Source of the DNA: Pagrus major
Taxonomy: Eukaryota > Chordata > Actinopteri > Spariformes > Sparidae
Direction: 5' to 3'
DNA: 64,000 nt
Assembly: GCF_040436345.1 (NCBI RefSeq)
Contig: NC_133234.1
Coordinates: forward strand, 10,292,446 to 10,356,445
This document shows positions 49,148 to 60,191 of the stretch, piece after piece (the first letter of the stretch is position 1; the number at the start of each line of letters is the position of its first letter). Below the pieces are notes generated by a model. It was not told the DNA's origin and made no database searches. It saw only the letters and a list, made by a program, of their open reading frames with translations. The position numbers and the translations under genes are program-made.

Positions 49148-49734
49148 ACCTTTCTCCCACTTCCTGCTGCTAGCTGCAGCTTGCCCGGTGCAGAGCAGGA
49201 GCCTCCACCTGTACAGAGGAAGGTGAGGTGCTAGGTTACAAATGCACCCAATGTCACTGTGTCCGTTCTGCTCCCCTGCCCACCTCCACACAGTGCGCAG
49301 TGTCCTCTGTCCTCCACCTGCCCGCATACCTTACCAGCATCACGTCCATTTCTACAGCGCCGGTGTCGAACAGTCTACCTGTTAATATCAGCATCGTGTT
49401 GCCTCATGCCGGTGATACAGAGCCTAGTTTTTTTAATTCAGTTAACAATGAGGTACAAACATCCATTAAGACTGGCTTCTGCTCCCTATAGCCTCTGCTA
49501 AACATTGGGTTTTCTCTTCCTCTTTCATCTGTTTTTCTAAAAAGCTGAAACATAACACTGGGGTTTTCTGTCCAAACATACTTCTGTAATGAAAAGACAC
49601 ATTTGAAAACCTCATCAAACTCATGAGCCACACAAGTCTCTTTCGAGCATTCACTTCCCAAGCTTTCTTTGTGCTTAATCAGAGCCTTAAAATGTGGAGG
49701 TATTTGTGATCAATGAAAGTGTGTAGTAAAGGGT

Positions 49735-50140
49735 AGGTTCACCCAAAAGTGAAAATTCAGTCATTATCTACTCACCCTGATCGATGGAGTCGGGTGAAGT
49801 TTCGTCGTCCACAAAACAAACCTAGAGCTTCACAGCAGAACAGAGTTGCAGCATTCTCCTGAACAACTGAAGTACAGTCGTGCTAACGCTTTTAGCTTAG
49901 CAGCTGCAGTAAAGATTGTGGCTTAAAAAAGGGTGTGTAAATAACGTCTTTTCAAATCAATTTGGGAACTCTGGGCTTCCAGGGACATGGATTACACCGG
50001 ACAATTTGTTTGGAGCCATTTTATATTCTTTTTCATTTGCTTTTTTTACGTTTTAAAACAAGTCCCCATCCACTTCAGTTGTTCAGACGAATGCTGCAAT
50101 GCCGTTTTGCCGTGAAGCTCTAGAAACTCACCTGAACGGA
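49735..50140. mobile_element. MITE-like element, family D, copy 4
   Basis: TTCACCCAAAAGTGAAAATT start, with TCATTATCTACTCACCCTGA following. A diverged inverse arm (CCGTTTTGCCGTGAAGCTCT) lies near 50105. It contains the CTTTTAGCTTAGCAGCTGCA block shared with 38335-38446. Confidence 0.75.
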
Positions 50141-50204
50141 GGGGCAGGATGTGGATTGCACCGATTTCTCAAGCTAAACACAAACAAAACAAGGACCCAC
50201 GATA

Positions 50205-50385
50205 GACCATATTCACATGGCGGCCATTTTCCTCTGACGTCACGCTCAGGGTGGGAAACTCAAATCCAGGAATAATATCACGCTGTTGTGTTCAGTAGGG
50301 AAGAATTACAATGTCACCGCTTCCTGATTGATCAGCGACAGAGCGTGATGTTAAAAGAAAAATGGCCGCCATGTGAATATGGTCC
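50205..50385. mobile_element. Palindromic MITE-like element
   Basis: The outer 26 bp at each end are exact inverse complements (core ACATGGCGGCCATTTT), and the similarity continues inward through CGTCACGCTC and GAGCGTGATG. About 180 bp, non-coding. Related fragments lie at 34147-34210 and 35165-35215. Confidence 0.9.
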
Positions 50386-51944
50386 ATTGCTCTTGGCAGT
50401 TGTTCCTCGAGCACGTTACACCTTTAAGTGACATTTTAAAAAAACACTGTTGTGTCATTTAATGATATGGTCGAAAATGAAAATAAATTGCGGCGACCAC
50501 AAGAGGCTGGAAATCCCCAGCGAAAATACCGTTAACATAAAAATTCAGGTCAAACAAATTCACCGGAGGTTAACACCAAGTGCCCTACAGTAGCTGGCTG
50601 TTTACACGTGAAGCGAGACAGGTGTAGCCACGGTGTGCCATCTGTGAGGCTGTGTTGTGTCCACACCGTCCAGTGACCCAGAAAAACAGCGTCCTGCTTA
50701 TTTGTGCGAAGGATAGATAAACTGAACGGAGCAGCATCGCTCTACAACAATTTGCACATGGCAGCGATAAATCCTGCAGTTTCTCATCCTCTCGTAATAC
50801 AAGTGGGTTCTGTCGTGCAGTCTGATGAATTAAAGAGCCTCTAAACACATAGTTTCATGTGGCAGCTCCTCCCGGCAGAGCGGTGAGGTCGGGACATGAT
50901 GTGATTTGTGTTTTGTTTACGTCAGCAGTTTGTTTGGTGTAAATAGAAGAACTGGGTACTTAGCACTAGCAATTATAATAACCACAGTATTAGTACAAAG
51001 ACGTGTTTCCTGGGAAATCACTGCAGTGAGGTTGTGATGAATGAAAACAGGAGGATAAGTCAAGAAATCGAGGCCTCGAGAGCCCGTTCACTGCCTTCAT
51101 ATCGTACTGCTCGTGTCCTGCTGTGCTGCAAACCCCGAGTGTTTATAGCTATTCCTGTTGCCACATTCTCATATGCGCTGCAGCACCCGATGCCAAGTCG
51201 TCAGCATTCACCCGACCTCACTGAAACACTCACAGCAGCTCAAGAATTGGCAGAGTGGCACACACAATCAGCAGAGGCAATCTCTTTTATTTCCTGCAGA
51301 GGAGGAAGCAGCGAGGAGGTTGGCTGAGGACATGGAAAACTCTTTGACCCCCTCGTTTACCACCACCACCACACCACTGGCATGTGCGGTGTGGGTGTTT
51401 ATGTATGGCGAAGGCGTGCGTGTGGACAGCTGGTGTTTGTGTTTACATCTAAAGAGCCGTGGATTTCGGGGAGGCGAAGATAGCGACCGGCCGCAGAGCT
51501 GAACTCCTTCTTTCAAAAGCTTTTCTCCTCCGTTCGGGGCTTTCATCTGCGGCCCTCGTCTCTCCGAAACATCACACAGATTTCTAGGTTCTCAGACACA
51601 AAGACAGAGAGAGAGAGCGGCCGAGGAGCAATAACAGACGGAGAGGTTTGTGACTTTGTAGTCTGGCTGTATTAAATCTTCCCGGCTGAGAGGTAGCCAA
51701 GCGTGAGATTATGATGCGTCTATGATCTCCCACTGTCATTATTTACCACACTGCTCTGCTCTGGTGTCTCTAGTTCACTCACTCCTCACACTGTCACATA
51801 TATCATTAAGTCTCAATCAGGCGGCGAACTGAAAAACTTGGGCTGAAAAATGAAGCCAACGCAGAAGTGCTACAACAATGCAGTTCCTCAAACGGCCACT
51901 TGAGGCTGTCTCAAAAAGCAAGTACTTCATCGTACTTTATACTG

Positions 51945-52250
51945 CCAACAACTAGGGGCAGCATATCAGCGGAGTAACTGCTAACTGCTGCTAACTGTAT
52001 TCTTTTTATACATCCGAGACGTTAGTTACTGTTGGTTAGTTAGCTCAGTAAGCAAAAGAGCTAGCCGGACAACCAGGGGAAGTGTTGGCGTTCACACCGC
52101 TTGCGCAGGAGCTTTGGATGAAGGTTTTCAGGCACAGGGCTAGCTGGTTAGCATGCTACTTCAATGGATTTCTCTCTACAACATAATACATAAACGTCTT
52201 TGACATTCTGTTGATAATTTTTAATGTTTTAACCTATACTGCACCTTTAG
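51945..52250. mobile_element. MITE-like element, family B, copy 3
   Basis: GGGGCAGCATATCAGCGGAG, TAACTGCTAACTGCTGCTAA, GGCTAGCTGGTTAGCATGCT, and an ACTGCACCTTTAG end. Confidence 0.8.
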
Positions 52251-52744
52251 AAACTCCTATTTTAAAATGCCCAATGTTGCAAATTTTTCTGTCCATGCCA
52301 ACTGTAAGGGGACAAATGTTTATATAACTCACTTGTTTAAATTATATTAACACTTAAGGTCACGCATAATTAAAGGTGCAGCTGCTACACTTTCCATGTT
52401 ATCAGGTCAGACGGCTCAAATTCTGATTCGTGGGGTGGTGACGCTAAAAAACTTGTATTCATCGTTTTACAGTCGCTTCTTTCATAATGTAACGTTATGG
52501 GAGAAGTTTTTTTTGGCCCAGTGTGCATCACTTGATGTTACAATTACACGGTCTGGCCACAATGACAAACTGGATTCAAAGCCCAGCGCTGTTCCTGGGG
52601 GCTCAGGAGCCACCACACCGAGCTAAGCAAGAAACCAACGAGTGACGTCATGGAGACCACACTGGTGTTTTAGTCTCTGGTCTTCTTCAGGAGACCAAAT
52701 GACACTTCAACTCATCTTTACAGCCAAAACTCACACTGCAGTGC

Positions 52745-54778
52745 TGATTAGGTTGACATACAATATTTATTTAGGTTCACAAAAAATGATAAGTTAATTA
52801 TCAGGTAGTCCACAAATATTGTGGGAATGGTCTCATACAGCCATACAAGTGGGGAAACATACATGAGAAACCATTTAGGAACAGGCCCACCCAGAGACGC
52901 TCTGATTTAACCAAATAAAGTATGAAGCATGGAAAAAGGATGAACTCAAACATTAGTTTAGTCTAAATAAAAAAAAGAAAGTTGCTTATTTATTTATTAT
53001 TATATCCATGATTTCCCCAATTATCTTTTTAAAAAAAGACCTTCAACTATTCAAAATATCTCTTCTTACTCTCTCCTCTTTTATCCAATGGAAAAATAAT
53101 CCAAACAGGAGAAATTAAAAAAGGGGCAGACCCTGCATTTAAAATATTGCCATATATCAGGGTCATCCCTGAACTGTCCCTCAGCAGTATCAATGGACCA
53201 GGGACCGGTCGAAAACTAGAGACCTAAATGTTGTAAAAACCCCTCAGTCGTACAGTTTCTGAGGGTTTATATATACTGTATATCTGAAAGTAGTCTGTAG
53301 TGTCCCCAAATAGCCTGTGGTGGGCTTCCCGAAGCTGCCCCACACCCATTTTCTTCTTTGTTTCTCTTATCTAACAAGACATTTTGTGAGAAACTCGCAT
53401 CTATTGCATTTCTATTAGCTTTGGGATTTAGACCCACCACCCCACCCTCATCTTCAGCTCCACGCCCCTCCCATAAACATGTCTCGACCTCATGTATGTT
53501 TGCTACAAAAGATGTTACACGTTATGAACACATCATGCAAAGTGGCAATTCTGTTTACAAAGATGGAGTAGTCGTGTTTTCTTCTTTTTTTTTTTATAAT
53601 CTGTAGCCGTTTTAGCTGCGTTTGATTCACTCCTTCCAAAAAAAAAAATCAACCTGAAGTCCCACCCATTTTCAAAACCACCTCCCTTAACCTCTCAACA
53701 AAAAAACAGAACAATTAGCATTTATAAACGATATTATATTAAACCATGATTTCTCATTTTTCTTGTAATAACCCAAATCTCCAGAAAAAAGTGGACAGTT
53801 GTAGTCTTGAGCCCAGGTTTGAAAACTGTCAGGAAAAGCCATTGCAGCAATGATCAGTTAGCATTAACCAGAGTCGGCTGCTGCCTTTAAGAAAAAACCT
53901 TTAAAAACATGTCCTGTGGCGACGGCGGCGGCAACGGTTGGTTTAAGAAGAATCCCTGATTGGCTGAAAGAAGTCAGGTGACCACCAGGTGAGGTAAGAA
54001 AAGTCCCACCTTCGAGGATGGGGATGACAGTATGGAGGTGTTGCCTCTAAACTCTAATGTGTGTGTAATCGTGTGTGTGTGTGTGTATGTGTGAATATAT
54101 ATATATGTGTGTGTGTGTATACATTTTTTTGATTACAAACCGACCACCCGCTCACATGCGTACACACTCACACTCAAGTGCGTGTTGATTTTTTTTTTTT
54201 TTTGAGTCAATCTCAAACACTGCATTGCAAAGTCCCTCTCTCCTCATGCAGCACAGACAAGTTGCAGAAACGCCGGTGGCAAAAAACACCGGCTCAAACG
54301 ATGGAGGAAAAAAAAATACTAAACGAAAAACTGAAAATTAAGTTTGCTGCCTTGAATGTCCTTGAACGTCACAGAGAATCCTTGGGCGTGACAATGTTTT
54401 TTAAAAATTTCTGTTTTTTTTTTTTAGTTCAATAATATTTCTCTTATCTATGCATTTACTTAGGAAAAACTAACAAAGATTTCAGTTGCTCTCTTATTAC
54501 TATGTGTGTGCGTATCTTTTTTTTTTTTTTCTATTTTTGTATTGACATTTGCATTGGTTTTCTCCTCTTCTTAAAATGTCCACGTTGAGTTTTTCTTGGT
54601 TTGCGTAGTTTCCATCTCGTTCCACATCCTTTTCATCCTTTTTGGGAAAAAAAGACCAAAAACCCATTTCCACCCATTATCACCTCCCTCCCCCCCCGTC
54701 TGTATTCACCCCCTCCCTCCGCCCGTTTCCCTCCCTCCCTGAAGTGGAAGGGAGAATTTTTCAGTCCCGTGCTGCCCT
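52745..54778 (-). other. ubald1: ubald1 3'UTR, about 2 kb
   Basis: A plausible minus-strand trailer, U- and A-rich with several poly(T)/poly(A) runs. A minus-strand AATAAA (complement of 52766-52771) lies about 20 nt before the inferred end; further hexamers near 52985-52995 could give shorter forms. A TG/TA microsatellite lies at 54061-54122. The extent is inferred from the signal position only. Confidence 0.55.
54061..54122 (+). repeat. Compound TG/TA microsatellite
   Basis: Interrupted (TG)n with a central (AT)n block. Confidence 0.9.
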
Positions 54779-55102
54779 TCATCTCTCAGCCTCCATCGCT
54801 ACACTAGCCTTCTGCTCGGCGCCCGCGTGGGGGTTCACGCCCGTGGGCCAGGCGGGGCAGGGCTGCGTGGGGGGTTGCCCCTGAGTCCAGAGTCCCTGTG
54901 GAGGTTGCGGCACATTAGGTACGTTTGGTGAGACCCCCCAGCCGCCGACCTGGGGGGGCGGGGGTGAGGTGGCCATGGAGGCGGCCATGGGACTGCCGCC
55001 GCTGCCGCTGTTGAAGCTCTCGGACGCCTTCAGCCGGGAGAACATGGTCAACGCGTCCGGGAAGTTGGGGGGCGTCGCTGGTGTGTTGGCTGGGGTGCAC
55101 AT
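54779..55102 (-). CDS. ubald1: UBA-like domain-containing protein 1, last coding exon (partial)
   Basis: 107 codons plus stop (TGA, complement of 54779-54781). The acceptor ATTCTCAG lies directly upstream of ATG on the minus strand. The protein begins MCTPANTPATPPNFPDAL, then TMFSRLKASESF, and ends MEAER, as in UBALD1 (FAM100A). UBALD2 lacks the TMFSRLKASESF form and ends differently. The middle is Pro/Gly-rich and low complexity, as in the family. Family proteins are about 165-180 aa. The N-terminal UBA-like domain and the His-rich stretch just before this exon are encoded by upstream exons, which I could not find up to 64000 and which are probably beyond the right edge. The ATG at 55102 is therefore an internal Met, not the start. 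Molecular function is not established, and ubiquitin binding is only suggested by the domain. Confidence 0.93.
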   Translation of the reverse strand: MCTPANTPATPPNFPDALTMFSRLKASESFNSGSGGSPMAASMATSPPPPQVGGWGVSPNVPNVPQPPQGLWTQGQPPTQPCPAWPTGVNPHAGAEQKASVAMEAER

Positions 55103-55199
55103 CTGAGAATGAGGAGGGACAGAGAAGAATTAATGCACGTCCACAACAGCAAGAAACAGAAATAAAAACTATAAAAAACCTTTTCCACTACTTTCTATC

Positions 55200-55540
55200 T
55201 TTTTAGACTCTCGTTTAATTATTTGGTCGATCAAAAGAGAGTGGACTGATAATCAATTAATCATTTCAGTCATTTTTCAAGTACAAATGTCAAACATTTA
55301 CTGGTTACAGCTTTTTAAATATGTTGATTTTCTGCTTTTCTTTGCCATATATGATAGTAAATGAAGAATCTTTGGGTTTTGGACTGGACAGAAGCAATTT
55401 GAAGATGTCAAGTTGGGTTCTGGGAAATTGCGATGAGCATTTTTCACATTTCTTTGACATTTTATATACTTAAAGATAATCGAAAATCAGCAGATTAATT
55501 GATAATGGAATAAATGTTTGTTGTAGTTTCAACACACTTG
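55200..55540. repeat. Interspersed repeat family E, copy 2
   Basis: AAGAATCTTTGGGTTTTGGA with flanking AATCAATTAATC and TTTTTCAAGTACAAATGTC. Diverged from 59255-59560. Confidence 0.75.
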
Positions 55541-55594
55541 TTCTTAACATGTCAAGTCCACTTCTAGTTCAGTTAGCAACGCCCGATATCCGGA

Positions 55595-55915
55595 GTAGAG
55601 CTGAGAAGATAAGCTGATAAATCAAAATTAATCTATTTTTAAGGTGAATTAAGTCATTTTTCAAGCACAAATACCAAGCTCACAGGTTCCAGCTTCTCAA
55701 ATGTAAATACTGGCTAGTTTTTTGTTCTTCTCTGATAGTAACTTGAATGTTTTTGGGATTTGGGCGGTTGATCAGATAAAACAATGTGAAAATGTCCCCT
55801 TGGCTCTGGGAAAATGTAGTTTTCACTATTTCTTTATTATTACTTCTCTTTTTTTTTGGCATTAATTAATTAGTTAATTAATTTATACAGGAAAATAATC
55901 AGCAGATTTCTTTGA
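55595..55915. repeat. Interspersed repeat family E, copy 3
   Basis: TTTTTCAAGCACAAATACCA, CTTCTCAAATGTAAATACTG and GAAAATAATCAGCAGATTT mark a further diverged copy directly after copy 2, same orientation. Confidence 0.7.
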
Positions 55916-57004
55916 CTCCCAATATGTTGTGAACTTATTGCTTTCAGCTGTGGGTTATAGTGTACTTGGAGGATTATATTGAAGCGGCACCACACAACAC
56001 TTTCATCAGTGATGAAGCCCAGTTTTTGCCTTTTAATGGATTTCTTCTAGCATGACTATTGACTTTTACTGTAAAATTGTGCTGCTGTAAAGAGGGTTTT
56101 CCCTTTATTACAACACAATGATGAACTCCAACATTGCTGTAATGGAAAAATCATGTTATGCTGTCCAATTATCTTCAAGAAAAATGGGCCTACACCAACA
56201 AACAGTGTTACTGCAGCCGTGTACATTACAGGTCACATCTCAAAGGAAGTTCTCAGCAGTGTTTGAAAGCAGATATCAGTCCAAAGAAGGCAAACTGCTC
56301 TGTATAACTGAAGGGAAAGTTAGGGGAATCCCAGGCACTCTATGCTTCCCCAGAGGGTCCCGATGATGACATTACAGTCCTCTGTTTGCATCCACTTCCT
56401 GTTTCAACTGCAATATGACGTCCAGTATTGAGCAGACTACAGAAACGTGGTCATACATACAAGCAAGCACACACAACAAGTCTTTTTGGCTTCACTATAT
56501 CCCCCTGTGCTCTAACCTGCTCTGACCCTCCTTTGTGGCAGCACTGTTATTGTTCTGCTGCCAGGAACACACACACACAATACAAACGTGTGCCCAAAAC
56601 AACAATGAACCCACCACCTTGCAGCTAACGTGCCATGTGAACAACATGTTCGGCTGCTCAGAAATAGTAAGCCTTCATCCTCATCGCTGCTCCGCGGCCT
56701 GCTTCCTCCTCTTTGTCCCCGTCCATTTGTAACCAGGAAAACAACAAGTACCTGCTGTACTCCACAGGGAAGCAGAGGTGGAGCGATGTTTAGCCAGGAG
56801 GCCTGTCCTCTAAAAATAAGATCCCGGGCTGGGAGGCTAACAGGGCAGGCGCCTACATGACAAAATAACCCTGAATCACCAAGATCTAAACAATGGAAGA
56901 AAACTGCTCGGCAACTCCCAGGATTAGGATTGTGATCAAGACATGACAGAATCTGAGTTACCATTCAAATGAAATCAGATTTATTAACTGTGATTAATAT
57001 AATC

Positions 57005-57700
57005 TTAAAGGGTCAGTTCACCCCAAAATCAAAAATACATATTTTACCTCTTACCTGTAGTGCTATTTATCCATCTAGATTGTTTTGCTGTGAGGCGCAG
57101 AATTCTGGAGATATCGGCCTTGGCCTTGTTGTGAGCAGTTAAAATGATTTTCTTCTTCCACTGTACAGAAGGAAGTGTGTATCTACTAAGCTAACTAACG
57201 TTACAGCTCCGCCATGGAGAATGATCGTGAGTGTAGATGCTCGTTTCCCTCTGTGATGCAGTTAGGGGGTGTAGTTCAGAAGACAGAAAATAGTTCCTAC
57301 TTGGGCTGGGCAATATATACTGTTATGGTGATAGGAGGCTGTATATCATCGTAGATGCTGGATGTTGTTATATCCTGATATGACATAAGTGTCATCTTTT
57401 CCCTGTTTTTAAGGCTACATTATAGTACAGGAATCTAATTTCCTGAATTTACTGACACGTTACTGATGATTATTTAGTTTAATTAATGTCATTGTGTTGA
57501 TATTTTGAGAAAGTACCCTCCAAATTTTGTTGCAATGCGAATCTGCTCTCAACAGAGTCTGTGGATTATCTTGTGTAACCAGGTCACGACTTCTAGAAAG
57601 AGACATTGCTGCTGACATCTCCAAAACTCCACAACTCACACCAAAACAATCTAGATGGATAAATAGCACCACAGGCATTAGGAAAAGTATTTTCTTTACA
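57005..57700. mobile_element. Palindromic MITE-like element with a nested repeat
   Basis: The left arm contains CTATTTATCCATCTAGATTG (57062-57081); the right arm holds its inverse complement at about 57645-57664. The ATCTC(C)A and AATTCTGGAGATATCGGCC region pairs with GACATCTCCAAAACTCC. The centre (about 57300-57430, GGGCTGGGCAATATATACTG) resembles a separate fish repeat inserted into the element. Confidence 0.8.
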
Positions 57701-59254
57701 CAGTGTCCAGATAACATTGTCTACAGATTCAGGTCAGATGTCTCTTTCTGTTTTAAGGGGGGTGAGTTTTCTGGAACTGGGAGTCATCGGCTCCATGATT
57801 CAACGATGAGGAACAACAGCTGCAGTCACACATGAATACTGGACGAAGTATGTTCGCAGGCTGAAAAGAGAGAAGAACAGCTGGAAAACAACATTCCCCT
57901 CACTGACAGGCAGAACTCAGGCTGACCCGTGCTATCTGGCTCCATCACCCAGGATGCTCAGAGTGTGACACGCTTGCCTTAGCGCACAAGCAGCCTTCAG
58001 AAAAACAACAAGGGTGACAGGAACACCTCACCTCCCTTGGGGTGTAATCGGATCACTTTGCCCCCTAAAAGTGCTGCAGCTTGCAGGTTATAGCCCCGCG
58101 TATGTACAGTCCGGAGCCGGGGCCGAGGTACACTTTCTCAGAGTCGCACGCTGTTATGAAAGGTGAGTGTGTGCGCTCTGACAGGAAACGCTGGCTCATG
58201 TCTCTGGCTGTTTCCTGTGGTAAAGAGACACCCTGGAATGCTGAAGTAACCTCTGTGATCCTTCCTGTTCTTGGCGGGGGAAGCTGCTGGTTGGATTTGT
58301 GAGACCTCGTGACTTGTGTTCACGTAGAAAACAATAGCCTACTGGCTCCTTGGAAAATGATACAGAAAATGCTGACACATGACCTTTGAAGATGTCGACT
58401 GAGGCCTTTGTATCGGACTTACTCATCTATAAACTCCTACACACCTGCAGTCAGCTAGGAGACTAAACATTTGACTTATTTTTGCATCATATTTAACTAA
58501 AACGTGAGAGATGGGAGGGAAGCTGACGACAAAACCGCGCTAGTGTCTCACAACTGCCCACCTCGCACTCCTCCACTCATGAAATAACACTACACACCTC
58601 TAAGTGTCGGCATGTGTGTCTGTCTTTGCAGGGGACCTTGGACGCAGACGGTATCGACCCACGGGGAAGAGGATCTGGTCCAAAGACACAGCAGCTGTCT
58701 TTCTCTGCCAGGCTGTCTGAGAGTGGATCTGACTTCTTATCAGACACTGATAGAAGCTTCAACACAGCCCACACCTGTCAGCGAGTATTCACTGATGATC
58801 CAAAGAAACATCACTGCCAAACATATATGGGAAATATATCACATGACCTGCAGAGGTATAAACTCCACATGGTTCCCTGCACTGAGATTAAAGCGCTGCT
58901 CTGGTGCAGCGCACAGGAGAAGCAGGTTACTGTGTGATTTCCCCTTGTGTGTGTTAAGCAGCCTAGTCGCAGATTAACTCTCGCTGCAGATCGCTGCGGT
59001 GCGACCAGACTGAGGGTCAAATCCAATTGGCTCCTGAACAACAGACGAGGCACGCGGGCTGCAGCAAGAGAGTTAATATTTTATTTAAGAGAGTCACTAC
59101 CTGTGTGTACACATAGATACACACACACACACGTGCTGGCGAAAATAGCAGACAGTATGCAGTTGAATCACACATACATTGTACAAGAGATATGGATGGA
59201 GAGGCATGTGAGGTATGCTAGAGATATGTCCAGCTCAGTTGTGGAAGGGGTTTA

Positions 59255-59560
59255 GTTGTTGCAGAGATTGTTAAATTAATCGCCACTGATTTTGATCATT
59301 GATTAATAGGTTTAAGGATTTTTTAAGAAATAAAAGGTCAATATTCTCTGATTCAAGCTTCTCAAATGTCATTATTTTCTGGTTTCTGGTATCTATGACA
59401 GTAAACTGAATATCTTTGGGTTGTGGACAAAACAAGACATTTCAGGACGTTATCATCGGCTTTGGGAAACATTGATCAACTGTTTTTTGACATTTTATAG
59501 ACCAAACAACTACATCAATTAATCAAGAAAATAATCAACAGATTATTATTAGTTGCAGCC
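59255..59560. repeat. Interspersed repeat family E, copy 4
   Basis: The closest relative of the sequence at 1-190 in this window: AATATCTTTGGGTTGTGGAC and TTTTATAGACCAAACAACT are shared exactly. Confidence 0.88.
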
Positions 59561-59854
59561 CTATTTATTTGAGAAAAACGACTGAAAAGAAAGCTATTCA
59601 TTTGGGATAAACATATTTCTAGATTTTGATTAAAAAGCGTGTGCATACTGATCTACAACTGTGGGTTTAATAATAAAAAGATCTGTTGTTCATCTGTTAA
59701 GAATCAGTGTTAGCTGTGGACTACTGACAAATGCACTAAACCAAAACTGTGTACATAAAGGATGACAAAAATATGTTCCTCAGAATTATGTTGTTTGATT
59801 TATCTAACTAGCAAAGATCTTTATGTGCCCATGTAAGAGCTGGGATCATTTCAC

Positions 59855-60191
59855 ATTTCTGGAGCTTCACACAGTGTTGCAGCATTCTTCTCCTAAATAA
59901 CTCAAAAAACACTCCCTACAGTTTGTCCGGCATAATCCAAGTCTCTGGGATGTCTTTTAACATAATTTTTGGATCTTGGGGCTTCCACAGACTTGGATTG
60001 CTCCAGACAAGTTGTATGGAGCCATTTTATTTTAATTAGCTTAATTTAGTTTTTTTTCCCCCATCCACTTCAGTTGTTGCGCTGAAGGTCCAGAAATGAA
60101 TGTGGACCACAAGACTTCGCCCGACTTTCCATCAGCATGAGGATGAGTAAATAATGACCACATTTTAATTTTTGGGTGAACTTTTCCTTTG
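59855..60191. mobile_element. MITE-like element, family D, copy 5
   Basis: CTGGAGCTTCACACAGTGTT, then CACTTCAGTTGTTGCGCTGA, ending TTTTTGGGTGAACTTTTCCT. The left end is eroded. Confidence 0.75.

Larger units (their letters stand above)
37601..52740. other. Gene-poor, repeat-rich interval
   Basis: About 15 kb without a supportable gene. It contains repeat families A, B, D and I, a tandem duplication at 40615-41215, a palindromic element at 50205-50385, and microsatellites at 40263-40294 and 49107-49146. A (GGA)n run lies at 45812-45843, a (CATC)n region at 40065-40115, and a poly(A) run at 47462-47482. Moderately GC-rich unique-looking stretches (42900-43350, 51030-51650) could be regulatory or noncoding RNA, but nothing specific is visible. 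Confidence 0.6.

Noticed and set aside
28758..52740. miR-193b/miR-365 hairpins, which lie near MRTFB in mammals
   Set aside because: Looked for the mature sequences by eye on both strands and did not see them. They may lie elsewhere in this genome. An exact-match search would settle it.
56512..56964. 150-residue minus-strand frame
   Set aside because: Low-complexity Cys/Ser-rich translation with no family resemblance. It is not a UBALD1 upstream exon.
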